A stretch of 64,000 bases of DNA from Henricia sp. BOLD:AAB3569 (lineage: Eukaryota > Echinodermata > Asteroidea > Spinulosida > Echinasteridae): NCBI GenBank assembly GCA_037783545.1, contig JBBELK010000622.1, positions 372,001-436,000 on the forward strand, written 5' to 3'. The number at the start of each line of letters is the position of its first letter. The stretch's first letter is position 1. A program made the translations under genes and the position numbers. A model generated the notes under the pieces. That model was not told where the DNA came from. It saw only the letters and a program-made list of their open reading frames with translations, and did not search any database. Below are positions 34,205 through 45,735 of the stretch, one piece after another.

Positions 34205-34339
34205 ATGGTCAGTTGTGATGGAGCAAAATGCAAATATGAGTGGGTTCACCTGCGAGGCATCCTCCCTAAAAGAAAAACACTCCTAAAGGGTAAATGGTGC
34301 TGCAAGGACTGTCGGAAAAATTTATTTTGCTTTCACTGA
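34205..34339 (+). pseudogene. PHD-finger-like fragment
   Basis: The 44-codon frame reads MVSCDGAKCKYEWVHLRGI, then LKGKWCCKDCRK. It closely follows the ING-type PHD pattern (SCD..KC..EWVH..KGKW.C..C). The first cysteine pair (CQC, near 34,180) lies in another frame just upstream, and the cysteine expected after the histidine is replaced by arginine, so the zinc fold is probably broken. It could be a relic of a host chromatin gene or of a transposon that carries a PHD finger. Too short for certainty. Confidence 0.45.
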
Positions 34340-34934
34340 AAAACCCAGCAGATAAATCTTTTATTTAATCAAAGTTTATTAATGAAAATCATACAAATCA
34401 TATATTTATTGAGATAATGATTAATGATAAGATTTGACAGTTTTGGGTACAAGTGTAATGCATTTTACCGCATATACGATAAAATGATTCATGCCGAGCG
34501 AACGCGGTCATTGTTGATCGGGGATTCGGCGCGGTTTTGTTCCCCTTCGAAGCCAATTTTGCTCACGAGTTTCTGCAAGGTTTGCCAGCCGGAGTTTGCG
34601 GACGCAAGCGAAGTCATTCTGTGGGCCACCCTACTGAATATGCAGTGGCACTATGCGAAATAATCTGGGCAGCCAATCACCGCACCGCCAAACATTTCGC
34701 GCCCGTAAAAAATCACAAAGTCGTCGTATTAGGATGAGTTAACATGCTTAAATTTTTAACGAATTTAATTTTTGTGACAATTGTTTCACAATGCTTATTA
34801 TTGGACGGAATGGGGAACGTCTTTTTCATCAAGTGCAAGTAGTGGGTTCTTTTACGGATTGCTCGGTGCTAAAATCTTCAGAAACCATGGGTATTTTGAA
34901 CGAGAAGATTTTGCTGTGTGTGTGGTGATGTGTA
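34340..34934. other. No gene seen
   Basis: Mixed DNA up to the 3' LTR of the next element. No domain in any frame. Confidence 0.3.
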
Positions 34935-35365
34935 TGTAGTAGTTTTTGGTGGTACAACTCACCCTAGACTCCGACCTGGGCAGACTCCGAGGGGTCGCGA
35001 GCGCACGTGATTACGTGATGTTGGGGTTTTGTCGTCCAGACAAAACACTACCGAATAAGTTATATTACGACGCCAAAATGCAGCGTTTCCCGATAACAAT
35101 AATCCCTGTCTTCAACCTGGGCAGCCTCCGAAGGGTCGTCAAGAGATGTGGTCGCTATCGGCGACACACTACGGTGAGTTTCGCGGCTGAAAACTAGTCC
35201 GATTTGGTAGGGGATTGTCGGCCAGTCCTTCAGTCAAACTTGATACTTGCAAAAACTAGTGAGTTCGCACGAGGATGTTATAGGATGGAAGGTCAGTCGC
35301 TGTGCGCATGTCCCGGGGTGGGCAAGACCATTAGGGGAAAATAGGGGTGTTACCCTGTTTTACCA
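34935..35365 (-). repeat. 3' LTR of the gag-only element
   Basis: 431 bp on the minus strand, from TGGTAAAACAGGG to CTACTACA. It matches the 5' LTR except for about 29 extra bases near 35,038-35,070 (CAGACAAAACACTACCG region), which are missing in the other copy. Confidence 0.8.
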
Positions 35366-35382
35366 CCTTCCCCCCCGTTTTA
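35366..35382 (-). other. Polypurine tract
   Basis: The minus strand AAAACGGGGGGGAAGG runs directly into the 3' LTR, as expected for the plus-strand DNA primer site. It fixes the element orientation. Confidence 0.7.
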
Positions 35383-35760
35383 TAAAAGGAGGGATGTCCT
35401 CAAAATACAATTCAAAACCTCTCTTTAACTTTTCTAGAGAGGAAATTAACATTGTGAAGCACCTGGCTTCTTAACTGGATTAATGGTTCACTGGCATTGT
35501 CACCTGTCAATGTACCCAGTGAAAAACTAATCTCGAAATGAAAATAAGTCACCATCATCAGGCTTCCTGCAAAAACAGCAGACTTTCTGTCCATGGCATT
35601 TGGTTCTCTCACAAGTCCTATAAATCTTGGTAAATTTCATGCCGGTCTGTGGGTTTGGCCTGGGGGTCTACTCTTTAAATGTGCCTCCAGGATCATGAAT
35701 GAATCGTGGAGGGGTCACTTCCAACACGAGTGTGGATTCCTGCAGTGATGGGTCAACTGG

Positions 35761-35838
35761 CTTGCCCATCGGGTCTGGGGGGATGCCGGAGGTCTTCGGC
35801 TTGCCCATCGGGTCTGGGGGGATGCCGGAGGTCTTCGG
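35761..35838. repeat. 39-bp tandem duplication
   Basis: Two adjacent copies of the unit starting CTTGCCCATCGGGTCTGG lie downstream of the gag stop. Confidence 0.8.
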
Positions 35839-35933
35839 CTTCGGCGCAGTTACCAGTGGCCAAACTGTCGCTAAGTCTGTAGGTGTGTCCTGTATTGGTT
35901 GCTGGCCTGTAGCTATTCGGGTCGCAGGATGGC

Positions 35934-37316
35934 CTATTCCTCCGGCCCGCTGCCGTTTAACTCCTCCAAGGATACACGTTTCACGGTCTTGGTATTTGGA
36001 CAGTCTCGTTTGAAATGCCCTGCCTCCCCACAGTTGTAACAGGTGTTAGCAACGATGTCCGAATTTGGTGACTTTGACCGTTCACGTGGGCTACGGCTGG
36101 TAAGAGTTGTCACCAACTTCTGCAAAGTCAGCTGAACGTCGTCAACCTTTTCTTCTAAAGCAGTGAACCGCTTCTCAAAATCAAGGTTCTCAGTCCCTCC
36201 TGGAAATCTGGAGTGCACGACTTTCGGTGAGTGGCTCACTTGGCTAATTCCCACCCCATCTTCTACATTGGTCATGGCGAACGAGACTTGACGTACTTCT
36301 GGCCTTTTGACTCGGCCATAGATGGCTCGGTGGGTGTGCTGGTACCATCGAACATAGTCGATTGCAGTCTCCAGTGTGCTGGGTCGGGCATTTAGGGCAT
36401 ACTGACCCGCCTCGCGGTCTAGACAACCCTGACAGAATTTCAGGACCACTTGCTTCTGAACGTGAAGTTCCGGCAAGTCAGGAAATGCTCTGGTGGCAAG
36501 ATGCAGTAGACGGTCTGCCCAGTCCATAATACTCTCTTCGGCTACCTGCCGAGTATAATGAAACTGCATTTCAGTAGCCTCTGGTAGGTCACGCAAACCA
36601 AAACGCTTTTCCATCCTCTTCATTATGTCGAAGAATTCTAGGTCGGGCTCACGCTCAATTAGCAGAGCATAGTACTCGCTGGCTTTACCTTCCAAGCTCC
36701 AACACAGGCCATTGCGCCTGTCCCTTGCCGTCCAATTGGCTTCATCAGCATATGACGTAAACTTGGCGCAAAACGCGTGCCAACTCGTCTTGCCATCATA
36801 CGAGATAGACTTAGGTAGAGTCGGGTGCTTGGGCGGCTTGGTTATGGGTGTTCCACTCGTTAACCTCGGTGGGGGTCTGTACGAGCTCATGGCCGGAGAC
36901 TCTGGCCAATCCCAACCTAACTCCTCATCACCGAAGACACGCTGCCCCCGTGGTCGGGCTGACTTGGCATACTTTGAAGACCCAGGTGGCGGATATGTAT
37001 CAAACGGGTATGCTGTAGACGCTGTTCTGGGGAAAGGAGGCATAGAAATCTCTGGCTTGGGGTGCGGTACCTCATAACCTCGGTAAGCACCATCATAGAA
37101 CTCGGTCTTCTTAACTGGGGATGTACTGGCATGCTGCGCATTCATAGCGGGTGACGGTCGGGGTGGTAGCCCGGTCATCCGTTGCGTCCTTCCCAGGCCA
37201 GGTACAAATGGGCTAAAGTCAAAAAAGTCTAACAAGTGTGGTACCTCCCTAATGCCAGTAATCTCTGCCAGCAACTCCTCCGTCACATCACCGTACGAAT
37301 TACGAAGATCTAGAAT
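35934..37316 (-). pseudogene. Gag protein of an LTR retrotransposon (Ty3-like)
   Basis: An open frame of about 460 codons. The N-terminal third is Pro/Ser-rich. A retrotransposon gag domain follows (about 36,370-36,800) with SWHAFCAKFTSYADEANW and RMEKRFG. Then comes a predicted coiled coil (FEKRFTALEEKVDDVQLTLQ) and a single zinc knuckle CYNCGEAGHFKRDC (about 36,000-36,040). The layout resembles Ty3-type gags, which form capsids and bind element RNA. No ATG suits the start: the frame runs open to 37,316, where a LINE fragment has split it from its N-terminus. The stop is at 35,934. Otherwise the frame is undamaged, suggesting it was used in trans until recently. Confidence 0.78.
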
Positions 37317-37319
37317 GGT

Positions 37320-38570
37320 ATTTTATTATTATTATTATTATTTATTCGGCCATTCAACAACAAATTTTACAACGTGCAAACATACAAACCATAAATACAA
37401 TAAACAAAACTTAACTGAAACAAAACTACCCAATTCAAGCTGGCCAGGGCCGACAAAAGTATAATAAAACACTGTTGCTCGAAAGCCTGTCGACCCAAAC
37501 TCAAAGTGGAAACACATAATTTCAAAACATAGAAATAAATAGAGATCTTCAAATAAGGAATAAATAAAGATTAATTACTACAAGTCCTGTTTTTTTTTTT
37601 TTTTTTTTCTTTTTTTAAATAACATCAGAATATAATATGTGCTTCAGACTGAAAGAAACTGTGAACAAATAAATAAATGACTTGCGAAGAAGAAATGTTG
37701 AAAAAATGAAAGGAGAAAAATAAATTTATGGTACCAAAGTTAAGAAATATATTCCAAGAGTCTCATTGACAATAAGCCCATCGTAAGCCAAATTAGTCAA
37801 ATATTGCCTAGTTCATGCCCGACTCCACCCCGTGGAAAAAGGAAGGAACGAACAACCTCTAAAGACTCTAAGACTGGGAATCTTAGTTGAACTAAGGTGG
37901 AATCGGACCCAAACACAGACAATATATACAGTACACTGTAGGTAGAAATTCCGACAGATGTAATTAACTAATACAGACTAGCAAAATAAACAAGCAAAAA
38001 TTGTGTAAATAAATAACATGCAAAATTTGTGTAATAAATATAATTGTGTAAATATAAATAATACATTCTCAATATGTTTTGTATGTTGTGGAAGTCAAAC
38101 CAATTTACCCTCCAAGGTGAGTGACTATGATACAAAAAAATGGGTGGATAAAATGGTTTTAAAATGTATAAATGAATCAATTAATAAAGAATCCCTAATA
38201 TGTGATGGCAAACCACTCCAGAGGCGAGGAAATACGTGGCTGGGTGTGTTTTTAAGGGCTTGAGTTCTAGCGTAATGGTGATTGAAGGTGAGACAGTCCT
38301 GATGACGAGTATTCACTGTTGTATTGGCCTTGACTGACGGGCAATCAACAAGGTTAAAAAGGCACTTCACTGTGAATAAGATTACGTGCCTTTCTTTTCG
38401 GGCGTCCAAGCTTATCCAGTTTAATGTTCTCAGTCTGTCTGTATAGGACATTTCTCTAGTGCGTTGATGTAGACACATTCTGCTGGCTCGTCTTTGCACT
38501 TTTTCTAGTTTTGAGGCATTTGATGCTGTGTAAGGTGACCAAGCTGGTAAGCCACCGATTCCCGGGATAC
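37320..38570 (-). pseudogene. LINE 3' fragment (RT C-terminal part, TAA-rich tail)
   Basis: On the minus strand it reads AWSPYTASNASKLEKVQRRA, then YTDRLRTLNWISLDARKERH and LPSHIRDSLLIDSFIHFKTI. These are the C-terminal region conserved in CR1/Jockey-type LINEs. A long 3' UTR follows, ending in (TAA)n at 37,321-37,345 directly against the gag frame. The element is 5'-truncated near AWSP, as is usual for target-primed insertion. It lies inside the gag-only LTR element, so it is younger than that insertion. The sequence upstream of AWSP may be LTR-element DNA. Confidence 0.72.
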
Positions 38571-39512
38571 CAACCAGGTCTCGGGAAGAACAAAATTTTA
38601 TCAGAGTTCTTTCCATTCTTGTGGATGCAGAGAGACGAGTTAATTCTTACTTCAACTTCTTAACAGCTACGGTAATTACGTGCACACTGGTACAGCTTTA
38701 TTCACTCAACCGTGTACCAGTATATAATTGTTCTCTTTTCGGCGAACTCGCGTAACACTTGTACGCTTTAGTCAAAAACTCAACAAGGGTACATACAAAC
38801 AAGCGAACAATGCAGTTAACAGTGAACCACAACACAGTTAGGCTCCAAAAAATGAATATATAGACTATGAACAGTGAATATCACGGCAAGCTGGCTCAGG
38901 TATTTCGGCTAAACCAACATGCCTAAAGTGCGAAAACTTATCACACCATGGAAAAGTTTGCGGGAAATTTTCCTTCAAAAAATGCCTCCTTGACAATTTT
39001 CAACAAGGATTAAACGTGAAAGGAAACACCTGCTTATCAACAATGAACCAACTCACCGAACAATGGAAAGTTGCTTCCAAAACTTATAAATAATCACTGA
39101 TAATTTGGGGGATCAGTGATAAATCGAAACAATGTTTTACTGATTTGTGATTTTCCGTTTATCTCAGTTAGTCACCAAACTGGTGCTGAATCAATCTAGA
39201 TTAATGGGAAACTTATTATAATTTTATTTACAATCACCCCGGGAGCTTGCTACTACGACCTTCCAATGCACATCACCACCACACAGCAAGGTGAAGCTAG
39301 CACGGCGCGGTACACTGTATAGTACAACCTGCGAGTACAACAGACAGGGGTCAGGAAACAGTCGTCGAGTTCCACGAACTTTCGGTTACGGCGACTTTCC
39401 GTCTTCGAAAACAAACTCTGTGCAAACTCTGTCGATGATCCGAGTATATTCCTGTGTTCCCTCGCCACAGAAGAATAGTCCGGTGTCGCAGTTATCCTGC
39501 CTACGACGCCAC
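38571..39512 (-). other. 5' leader region of the gag-only LTR element
   Basis: No coding signal. It lies between the 5' LTR and the LINE insertion and starts with the primer-binding site TGGCGTCGTAGGC at about 39,499-39,511. Confidence 0.5.
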
Positions 39513-39916
39513 TGTAGTAGTTTTTGGTGGTACAACTCACCCTAGACTCCGACCTGGGCAGACTCCGAGGGGTCGCGAGTGCACGTGATCACGTGATGTA
39601 GGGGTTTTGTCGTCCACACGACGCCAAAATGCAGCGTTTCCCGATAACAATAATCCCTGTCTTCAACCTGGGCAGCCTCCGAAGGGTCGTCAAGAGATGT
39701 GGTCGCTATCGGCGACACACTACGGTGAGTTTCGCGGCTGAAAACTAGTCCGATTTGGTAGGGGATTGTCGGCCAGTCCTTCAGTCAAACTTGATACTTG
39801 CAAAAACTAGTGAGTTCGCACGAGGATGTTATGGGATGGAAGGTCAGTCGCTGTGCGCATGTCCCGGGGTGGGCAAGACCATTAGGGGAAAATAGGGGTG
39901 TTACCCTGTTTTACCA
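39513..39916 (-). repeat. 5' LTR of the gag-only element
   Basis: 404 bp, matching 34,935-35,365 with one deletion of about 29 bases and few substitutions. Confidence 0.8.
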
Positions 39917-40807
39917 CATGTATGACCATAACCGTGTGCATGTACTGCATGTATTGACATGTCGTCTGGCAGACCGGAACTTCCCGGAACTGATCACCAG
40001 TTCTTGGAGGCACACATGTATTGCACTGCGAAAGTAATGGATGACAGATTTGAGTAAGTTATACGGCGGAGTATACTTGTCTATACCTGCTGAACGTTAA
40101 TACGAGAATTGGGACGAGTATACATGCCGAGACTGTCGCCCGTTTCAGCATTCTTTCCAGCGGGTGAATCCCGGAGCGTTTGCCGACCGGAACGGACGGA
40201 AGCGACGGTGCTGAAGGGAAATTGTAGGATTCACGCGGATGATTCACGATGTCCAGAACTGAACTTGTGTCGGAATCCTGGTCATGAACGAGCTAACGAC
40301 CGTCAGAACACATGGATATCTGCTTGGACACTGCCGGACGTTGGCGTCTCGTGCTTGAGTAGTACCGAGATTCGAGGAACAGTATTGGCTAAAGTGTTGG
40401 CAATGTAATTTTCTGTGACGTTAACCCTCATTCCGATCAAATCTCATGTTGTTGTTTTTTTCAAACAAGTGCTGAGTAAGTATTTGACATTTTGAATTTA
40501 TCAATTTTGGTACAGCGGCACACATGTTTAACATTTGAAGCATGTAGTAATTGAGTCTAAAAGGGATTGTTGTCCTTGGCGACGGGCGGGCCTGGAGAAT
40601 TTGCTTGGTTGCCAGAAAGCATTGCTTTGGAGAAAGCATTGCCTAGGAGCCGGAAGGGAATTGGGCCCCGCCCATTTTGCCGGTGTGAATCGAGCTCCCA
40701 GTTGACTCGGCCACGTGTTGCTAATTGGATACAGTGGTTACATTTAAACTATGTTTTTTGCTTAATCACGTGTCGCGATTTGTTTTCTTTTTGCACATGC
40801 CATGTTC
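39917..40807. other. No gene seen
   Basis: A 99-codon frame at 40,109-40,408 shows no domain or signal peptide. The rest is AT-rich. Confidence 0.3.
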
Positions 40808-41401
40808 GCCGCACACGTGAGGTCGTTTGCTGATCAAACGGTCATTCGTGGCCGTTTGCTCAGCACTTGGCTCACGTGTGCGGTGGCTATTTTGCTGCAT
40901 TTCTTGCCTCGCGAGGCCGTGAGCCAAAAATCTAACGTGTTTGATATTTTTTGCCTCGCGTGGCCAAAATCTCACCGTGTGCGGGGGTGATGAGCCAAGT
41001 GCTGAGCTAAAATGAATGTAGCTGGCCAATGAAAACCACGCGCGCGATACGAAAACAGCGCGCGCACGCCAACCCCGCCAAGGTCACCACACTTTAGCAA
41101 AAGTTTGGTGACCTTAGCGGTGCCCGCGCGCACTGTATTCATATCACGTGAATATGGGGATGGTTTTTAATTGGCCAGCTACATTCATTTTAGCTCAGCA
41201 CTTGGCTCATCACCCCCGCACACGTGAGATTTTGGCCACGCGAGGCAAAAAATATCAAACAGGTTAGATTTTTGGCTCACGGCCTCGCGAGGCAATAAAT
41301 GCAGCAAAATAGCCACCGCACACGTGAGCCAAGTGCTGAGCAAACGGCCACGAATGACCGTTTGCTCAGCAAACGACCTCACGTGTGCGGCTGGCTTAAG
41401 G
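40808..41401. mobile_element. Fold-back MITE with about 230-bp arms
   Basis: The arms 40,808-41,040 and 41,165-41,401 are reverse complements, starting GCCGCACACGTGAGGTCGTT and containing GCCTCGCGAGGC. Each arm itself holds a small palindrome (TTTGCTGATCAAACG). No ORF. Confidence 0.8.
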
Positions 41402-41808
41402 GCACACTTCATGCTCATGCTGTGTTTGAAGTTACTCCCGCTTCCGCAGATTTTTACTGAACATGTTCATTTTGATCTTGAGGTCAATCTGATGGTTATG
41501 GGTATTGATTAGCATACCCTAGGGAGTATTGATCGGGTTATCCGATGTTCGGTTTTCTAACTCTGTTAATAACCCTTTCATTACCAATGTGCCAAACGGG
41601 CTCAAAATGTTTTGGACGGTTCCGTACCATTGTGCCACTGAGGTTCACAAAAAAATGTCATGCTCGCTACCAACGTGCCATTATGGCACAAGTTGTAATG
41701 CTTTGAACGCAAAGCGTTATAGCGCCCTCATATGTCCCATTATAAAAGACGGCGTGCCAAATTTAAATTCACTGATGTGCAGTACGCGACCCGCCGACGC
41801 GACACGAC

Positions 41809-44093
41809 ATGGACATGATGGAAAGCGACCAAGATACAAATATTTTGGATGAAATCCTTGCCGACAGCGGGTCTGACCTTTCTTCCCTAGAAAGTTCCTC
41901 TAGTGACTCCGAGTCGGCCACTGCTAGCGAAGATGAGGCGTCTCCACAACATCAACACCCCCACGTCCTGGTGAGAAGCCAAACTTTCGTCGCGGATGGC
42001 AGGAAGTCAGTTCTGCTACTAGTTCGAGGTATGGGCATAGCTAGTAGTAAGTATGTAGTATAGGCTAGCTATAGGTTTGGAAAAACCTCCGATTGAAGGG
42101 GATGTCTATAGGCCTATAATATTATGCTATAGACTGTCTGCCTCCCACAAAATAAGAACAAAATTGCCAGGATCTTTAAAACCTTGCGATTATCTCTGAG
42201 GCGGAGAATTATGTCCAACATTTGCGACATTTCATTTTTGTTTATTCTATACTATAGTCTAGACCACATCGCCAACCGTGTTTCACCAAAAAAGGGTGCC
42301 CTTCTGCAAAGCACTGTGATTTATGAGGGGTGATCTGAAACCATCGATAGTTTGACCCCTGATAAATCCCAAAGTGCTTTGCAGAAGGGCGCCCTCTGTT
42401 GGTGAAAGACGATTGGCAATATGGTCTATGAACGTACGCTTGTTATTTCCAACCGTCGAATAGGATGGCACGTACCAGACTATTGTTAAATGCACTGTCC
42501 CAATGTTTGCATGAGGTGGTAGCACTGACATTCGGAGTATACTCTTGGCATTCATATTATGTTGCTAACCCTAATCAACACTTTCTTGTCCACATACAGG
42601 CGTAACTTCCCGATTGCCTTTAAGGGGAAGAAGGTACCCACCGTGGATGTAAGGAACTTAACACCAGTGGAGGTTTTCCAGCTGTATTTCTGCCAGGCAG
42701 TCTGGGAGTTGCTAGTGACGGAGACGAACAGATACGCTCGGCAAACCTTGGACGCAAATCATGGTAGTCCCCAATCATGGAGTCCTGTCGGAGTCCCCGA
42801 AATGAAGGCATTTGTGGCACTTATCCTCTGCATGGGCATAAGCAGACGACCGCAATACAGTATGTACTGGTCTACATCGGAAATTTTGAGGTGTCCCCTA
42901 TACGCGGCAACTATCACGCAACAGATTCACAACAATCCTCCGGTACCTGCATGTTGCTGACAACCTCAGACCACAAGCAGGAAATGGCGTTCATGACCAG
43001 AGACTGTCCAAACTCCAGCCACTACTGGACATAGTCCTCCTAAGTTTTCTGCGTGTCTACAGTCCTCGACAGAACCTATCCCCTGACGAAAGCATGATAC
43101 GGTTCAAAGGACGACTGAGCTTCAAGCAGTACATGCCACGGAAACCGATCAAATGGGGAGTTAAATGTTACGTATTGACTGAATCCGAGACGGGATACAT
43201 GTGTGCCTGGAACATCTACACAGGACGCAGTAAAAGCCAGGCTGATACCAGTCAACCGACTGGAGTAAATAGTGCAACCAGCCATCCAACCCACATTTCG
43301 CTACCAGGCCAAGCCGTCCTGAAACTGGTGGATAATGTAATACACAGGGGGCATACACTATTCATGGACAATTGGTATTCTAGTCCAGCTCTGTTCGCCA
43401 GGTTGACCTAGCTGGGCTTCGGATGCCAATTCACAAGGACTACCACTCGATGCTGACCCAGAGAAGTTTCCGATGAAGAGAGGCGACGACTCTACATTTT
43501 ATGAGAAAGCTGGTCAAATGTGTGTCGCGTGGCATGACAAGAAACGTGTCACACTTCTAACAAACTACGGTGACTGTAGAATGACAGAAACACAGGTCCG
43601 CTGCAAAAAGACTGAAAAAGGATATCGCGATATCAACAAACCTGCCATCATCACCAAGTACAACAAAGGAATGGGCGGAACCGATCTGGCTGGTCAACTG
43701 TGCTCATATTACACGCATTCACATCGCTCCGTCAAATGGTGGAAGAGAGTTTTTGTGACCATTCTCGACATATGTGTGCTAAATGCCAGAGTAGCGTACA
43801 GTAGCGTGCCTTCAAATCCTCAACCGTCCACTCTCCAGTTCCAAATGAGAATCATAGAGGCTCTCCTCTCCACTTGGAAGCAACACCAATCTCTTCCTGC
43901 CAGCCCAGTGAACAATCAAATACGAACAGCTCATCAAGGTCAGCACTATCCTTGCCGCAACCGAAATGGTAACAAACGCAACTGTGCTGTGTGTAGTACC
44001 AGAGTTAGGAGACGGCAAACACGTTCTATGTGCAAGCAATGCAATAAATGTATGTGTGTAGTTGTGTGCTTTGAGAAATTCCACACTACCTAG
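41809..44093 (+). pseudogene. piggyBac transposase
   Basis: ATG at 41,809 starts an acidic Ser/Asp-rich N-terminus. An apparent intron runs from GTATGT at 42,051 to AG at 42,599 and restores the frame at RNFPIAFKGKK. The core has VEVFQLYF..ETNRYA and EMKAFVALILCMGI. Catalytic aspartates are all visible: SPDESMIRFKGR (near 43,085), MDNWYSSPAL (near 43,363) and GMGGTDLAG (near 43,672). The C-terminus is a Cys-rich zinc-binding region (CAVCSTRV..CKQCNKC). Damage: a frameshift near 42,910, a TAG at 43,409 and a frameshift near 43,435. The transposase cuts and pastes at TTAA; this copy cannot make a full protein. Confidence 0.82.
42256..42428. mobile_element. MITE inside the piggyBac intron
   Basis: TAGACCACATCGCCAACCGT at the left pairs with the right end AATATGGTCTA. 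Inner parts TTTCACCAAAAAAGGGTGCC and GGGCGCCCTCTGTTGGTGAA, and CTTCTGCAAAGCACT on both sides, make a long hairpin. Confidence 0.7.
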
Positions 44094-44209
44094 CTGACCA
44101 GACCGTATATGTTCTAAACAACATTTATTTTTACGATGTCGGTTCCCTTCCCCCGCCCCCAAGCTCAATGTTGGACATGGACCCCGGCAGCGTCCATTCC
44201 AACATTGAA

Positions 44210-44244
<35 letters not shown>

Positions 44245-44539
44245 GAGAGTACCACTTTCCGGCAATATGAAGAAAAACAAATCAGTAATTTCGGTACAAT
44301 TATACAAATTTTCGAAAAAGTATTTTCTCATGTAGGCCAAAGATAAATCTTAATTACTGCGGTTTCTAAAGAATGTCGTCAAGTTTTCACCCTTATGTCA
44401 GTTTTAATCGGAAATTAAATGACTTCAAACCAGACCTTGGTATATTCAAAGGGTGGGGGAATATAATAAAGTAATGTAAACCAGTAAATAAATAAATAAA
44501 TACCTCATCTGTGACTTTGTCATTCTTTGAACATACCCA

Positions 44540-44628
44540 CACTATGAACAACTAACAATGGAAATTGGGCACACACCATTGTTAATAACAATGGTGTGCC
44601 CAATTATCATTGTTAGTTGTTCATAGTG
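44540..44628. mobile_element. 89-bp snapback MITE (two termini head to head)
   Basis: CACTATGAACAACTAACAAT and ATTGTTAGTTGTTCATAGTG form arms of about 42 bases with almost no loop (ATTGTTAATAACAAT). The single-terminus forms at 11,599 and 14,792 are the same sequence. Confidence 0.8.
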
Positions 44629-45354
44629 ACAGGTACAGTTTGAAAGCCGCAGAATGCTTGCACAAATTTATCTCAATTCATTTGCATGCAGATAAACACC
44701 CTTTCCAGGCACTGCCCTGTGAGGGCGCCATACAGGTAAAATTCCAAAAAGGCTTTGGTACAGAGCAGCCAATGCCGAATTCAACACTGTGGTTGTGAAA
44801 GGGAAAACTGTGGGTGGATGCATGGTACTGAAAGGGTTAAACAGTTCAGGGGTAAGATTTTTCCGGATTTCCGGAATTTTACCAATTTGTAGCTGAATTG
44901 TTGTTGTTGTTGTGGGCTCCGCGGCCGCGATCTATTTAGTTTTGTTTTTGGCCCCCTTTTTGCACACCATACTTGTTAACGAGCGCCCTCAATTGATTCA
45001 GTAATTTTGCGAAGAAAACTTGTGCGAGACTAGTTGTCACGCAAGTGCATGACGCCCGCTCGGCGACCTGACCGAGTCTGCAACGAGTAGCGAAGCAGAT
45101 GTGTACATCTTCGGTAGATGTTGCCCGGATCCTTTTTTATTTTATCCACAATTGTGGTAAATTGAGGTAAATCTTTTCAAACAAAACTGGTTATTGTGAT
45201 GCCTATTTAAAATGTTGTTGACATTGCATTTTGCACGATGCCGATGGAACGAAGGTGTTTAAAACGATCCTATGAAAAGTTGAAGTTTGCGTGCGTGGTC
45301 TCCCCCTCCCCCATGGAAGCCACGCCCCTTCCGGAATGTTTGTTTCCCTCCAAT

Positions 45355-45735
45355 TTCCCCCTGAAATTTGCGCACGCCAATTAAACCCCGTGAATGGGCA
45401 TGCGCTCACGTGACACTTAATGGTTTGACCATGTATGTACATGTGTGTGCGCTAGATGAGATATGCAGTTGCAGTTGGCTATTTGAGAATTGAAGCCACG
45501 CATTTTTAGAACATGTACATTTTGCACTTGAGGTCAAGCTGGTGGTTTTGGGTATTGATTTGCCTACCCTATGGATTATTGATCGGTCCAGCCGATCTTC
45601 GGTTTTCTAACTTATGTTATTAAACAGTTAATTTTTATCAAAAATATGCGCACGCCAATTAAAACATGTGAATGGGCATGCGCTCACGTGACAACTGAAT
45701 GGTTTGACCATCGATGTGGCAGTTGGCTATACAGG
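45355..45735. repeat. Tandem pair of about 280-bp units
   Basis: GCGCACGCCAATTAAA, GTGAATGGGCATGCGCTCAC and ATGGTTTGACCAT occur at 45,369-45,435 and again at 45,649-45,714. Between them lies a copy of the GGGTATTGAT..CCTACCC family also present at 41,500 and 48,480-48,720. Confidence 0.7.

Larger units (their letters stand above)
34935..39916 (-). mobile_element. Nonautonomous LTR retrotransposon with gag but no pol
   Basis: Direct repeats 34,935-35,365 and 39,513-39,916 flank a minus-strand gag. On the minus strand the 5' LTR ends CTACTACA. A primer-binding site starting TGGCGTCGTAGGC follows one base later (it would pair with a tRNA ending in CCA). The 3' LTR is preceded by the purine tract AAAACGGGGGGGAAGG. 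After gag there are only about 570 bases before the purine tract, with no protease, RT or integrase. The element therefore depended on a relative for replication. A LINE fragment interrupts the gag 5' part. Flanking duplication is imperfect (TACAT/TACAC on the minus strand). Confidence 0.78.
41573..44836 (+). mobile_element. piggyBac transposon, decayed
   Basis: The ends are inverted: CCCTTTCATTACCAATG at 41,573 and the complement of CATGGTACTGAAAGGG ending at 44,836. TTAA follows the right end (44,837-44,840) and a TTAA lies three bases off the left end (41,566-41,569). A piggyBac transposase is encoded inside. A MITE sits in the intron (42,256-42,428), a poly-G tract in the 3' part (44,208-44,242) and another MITE at 44,540-44,628. 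Confidence 0.8.

Noticed and set aside
40109..40408. 99-codon ORF in GC-neutral DNA
   Set aside because: No recognisable domain, and no exon signals that fit.
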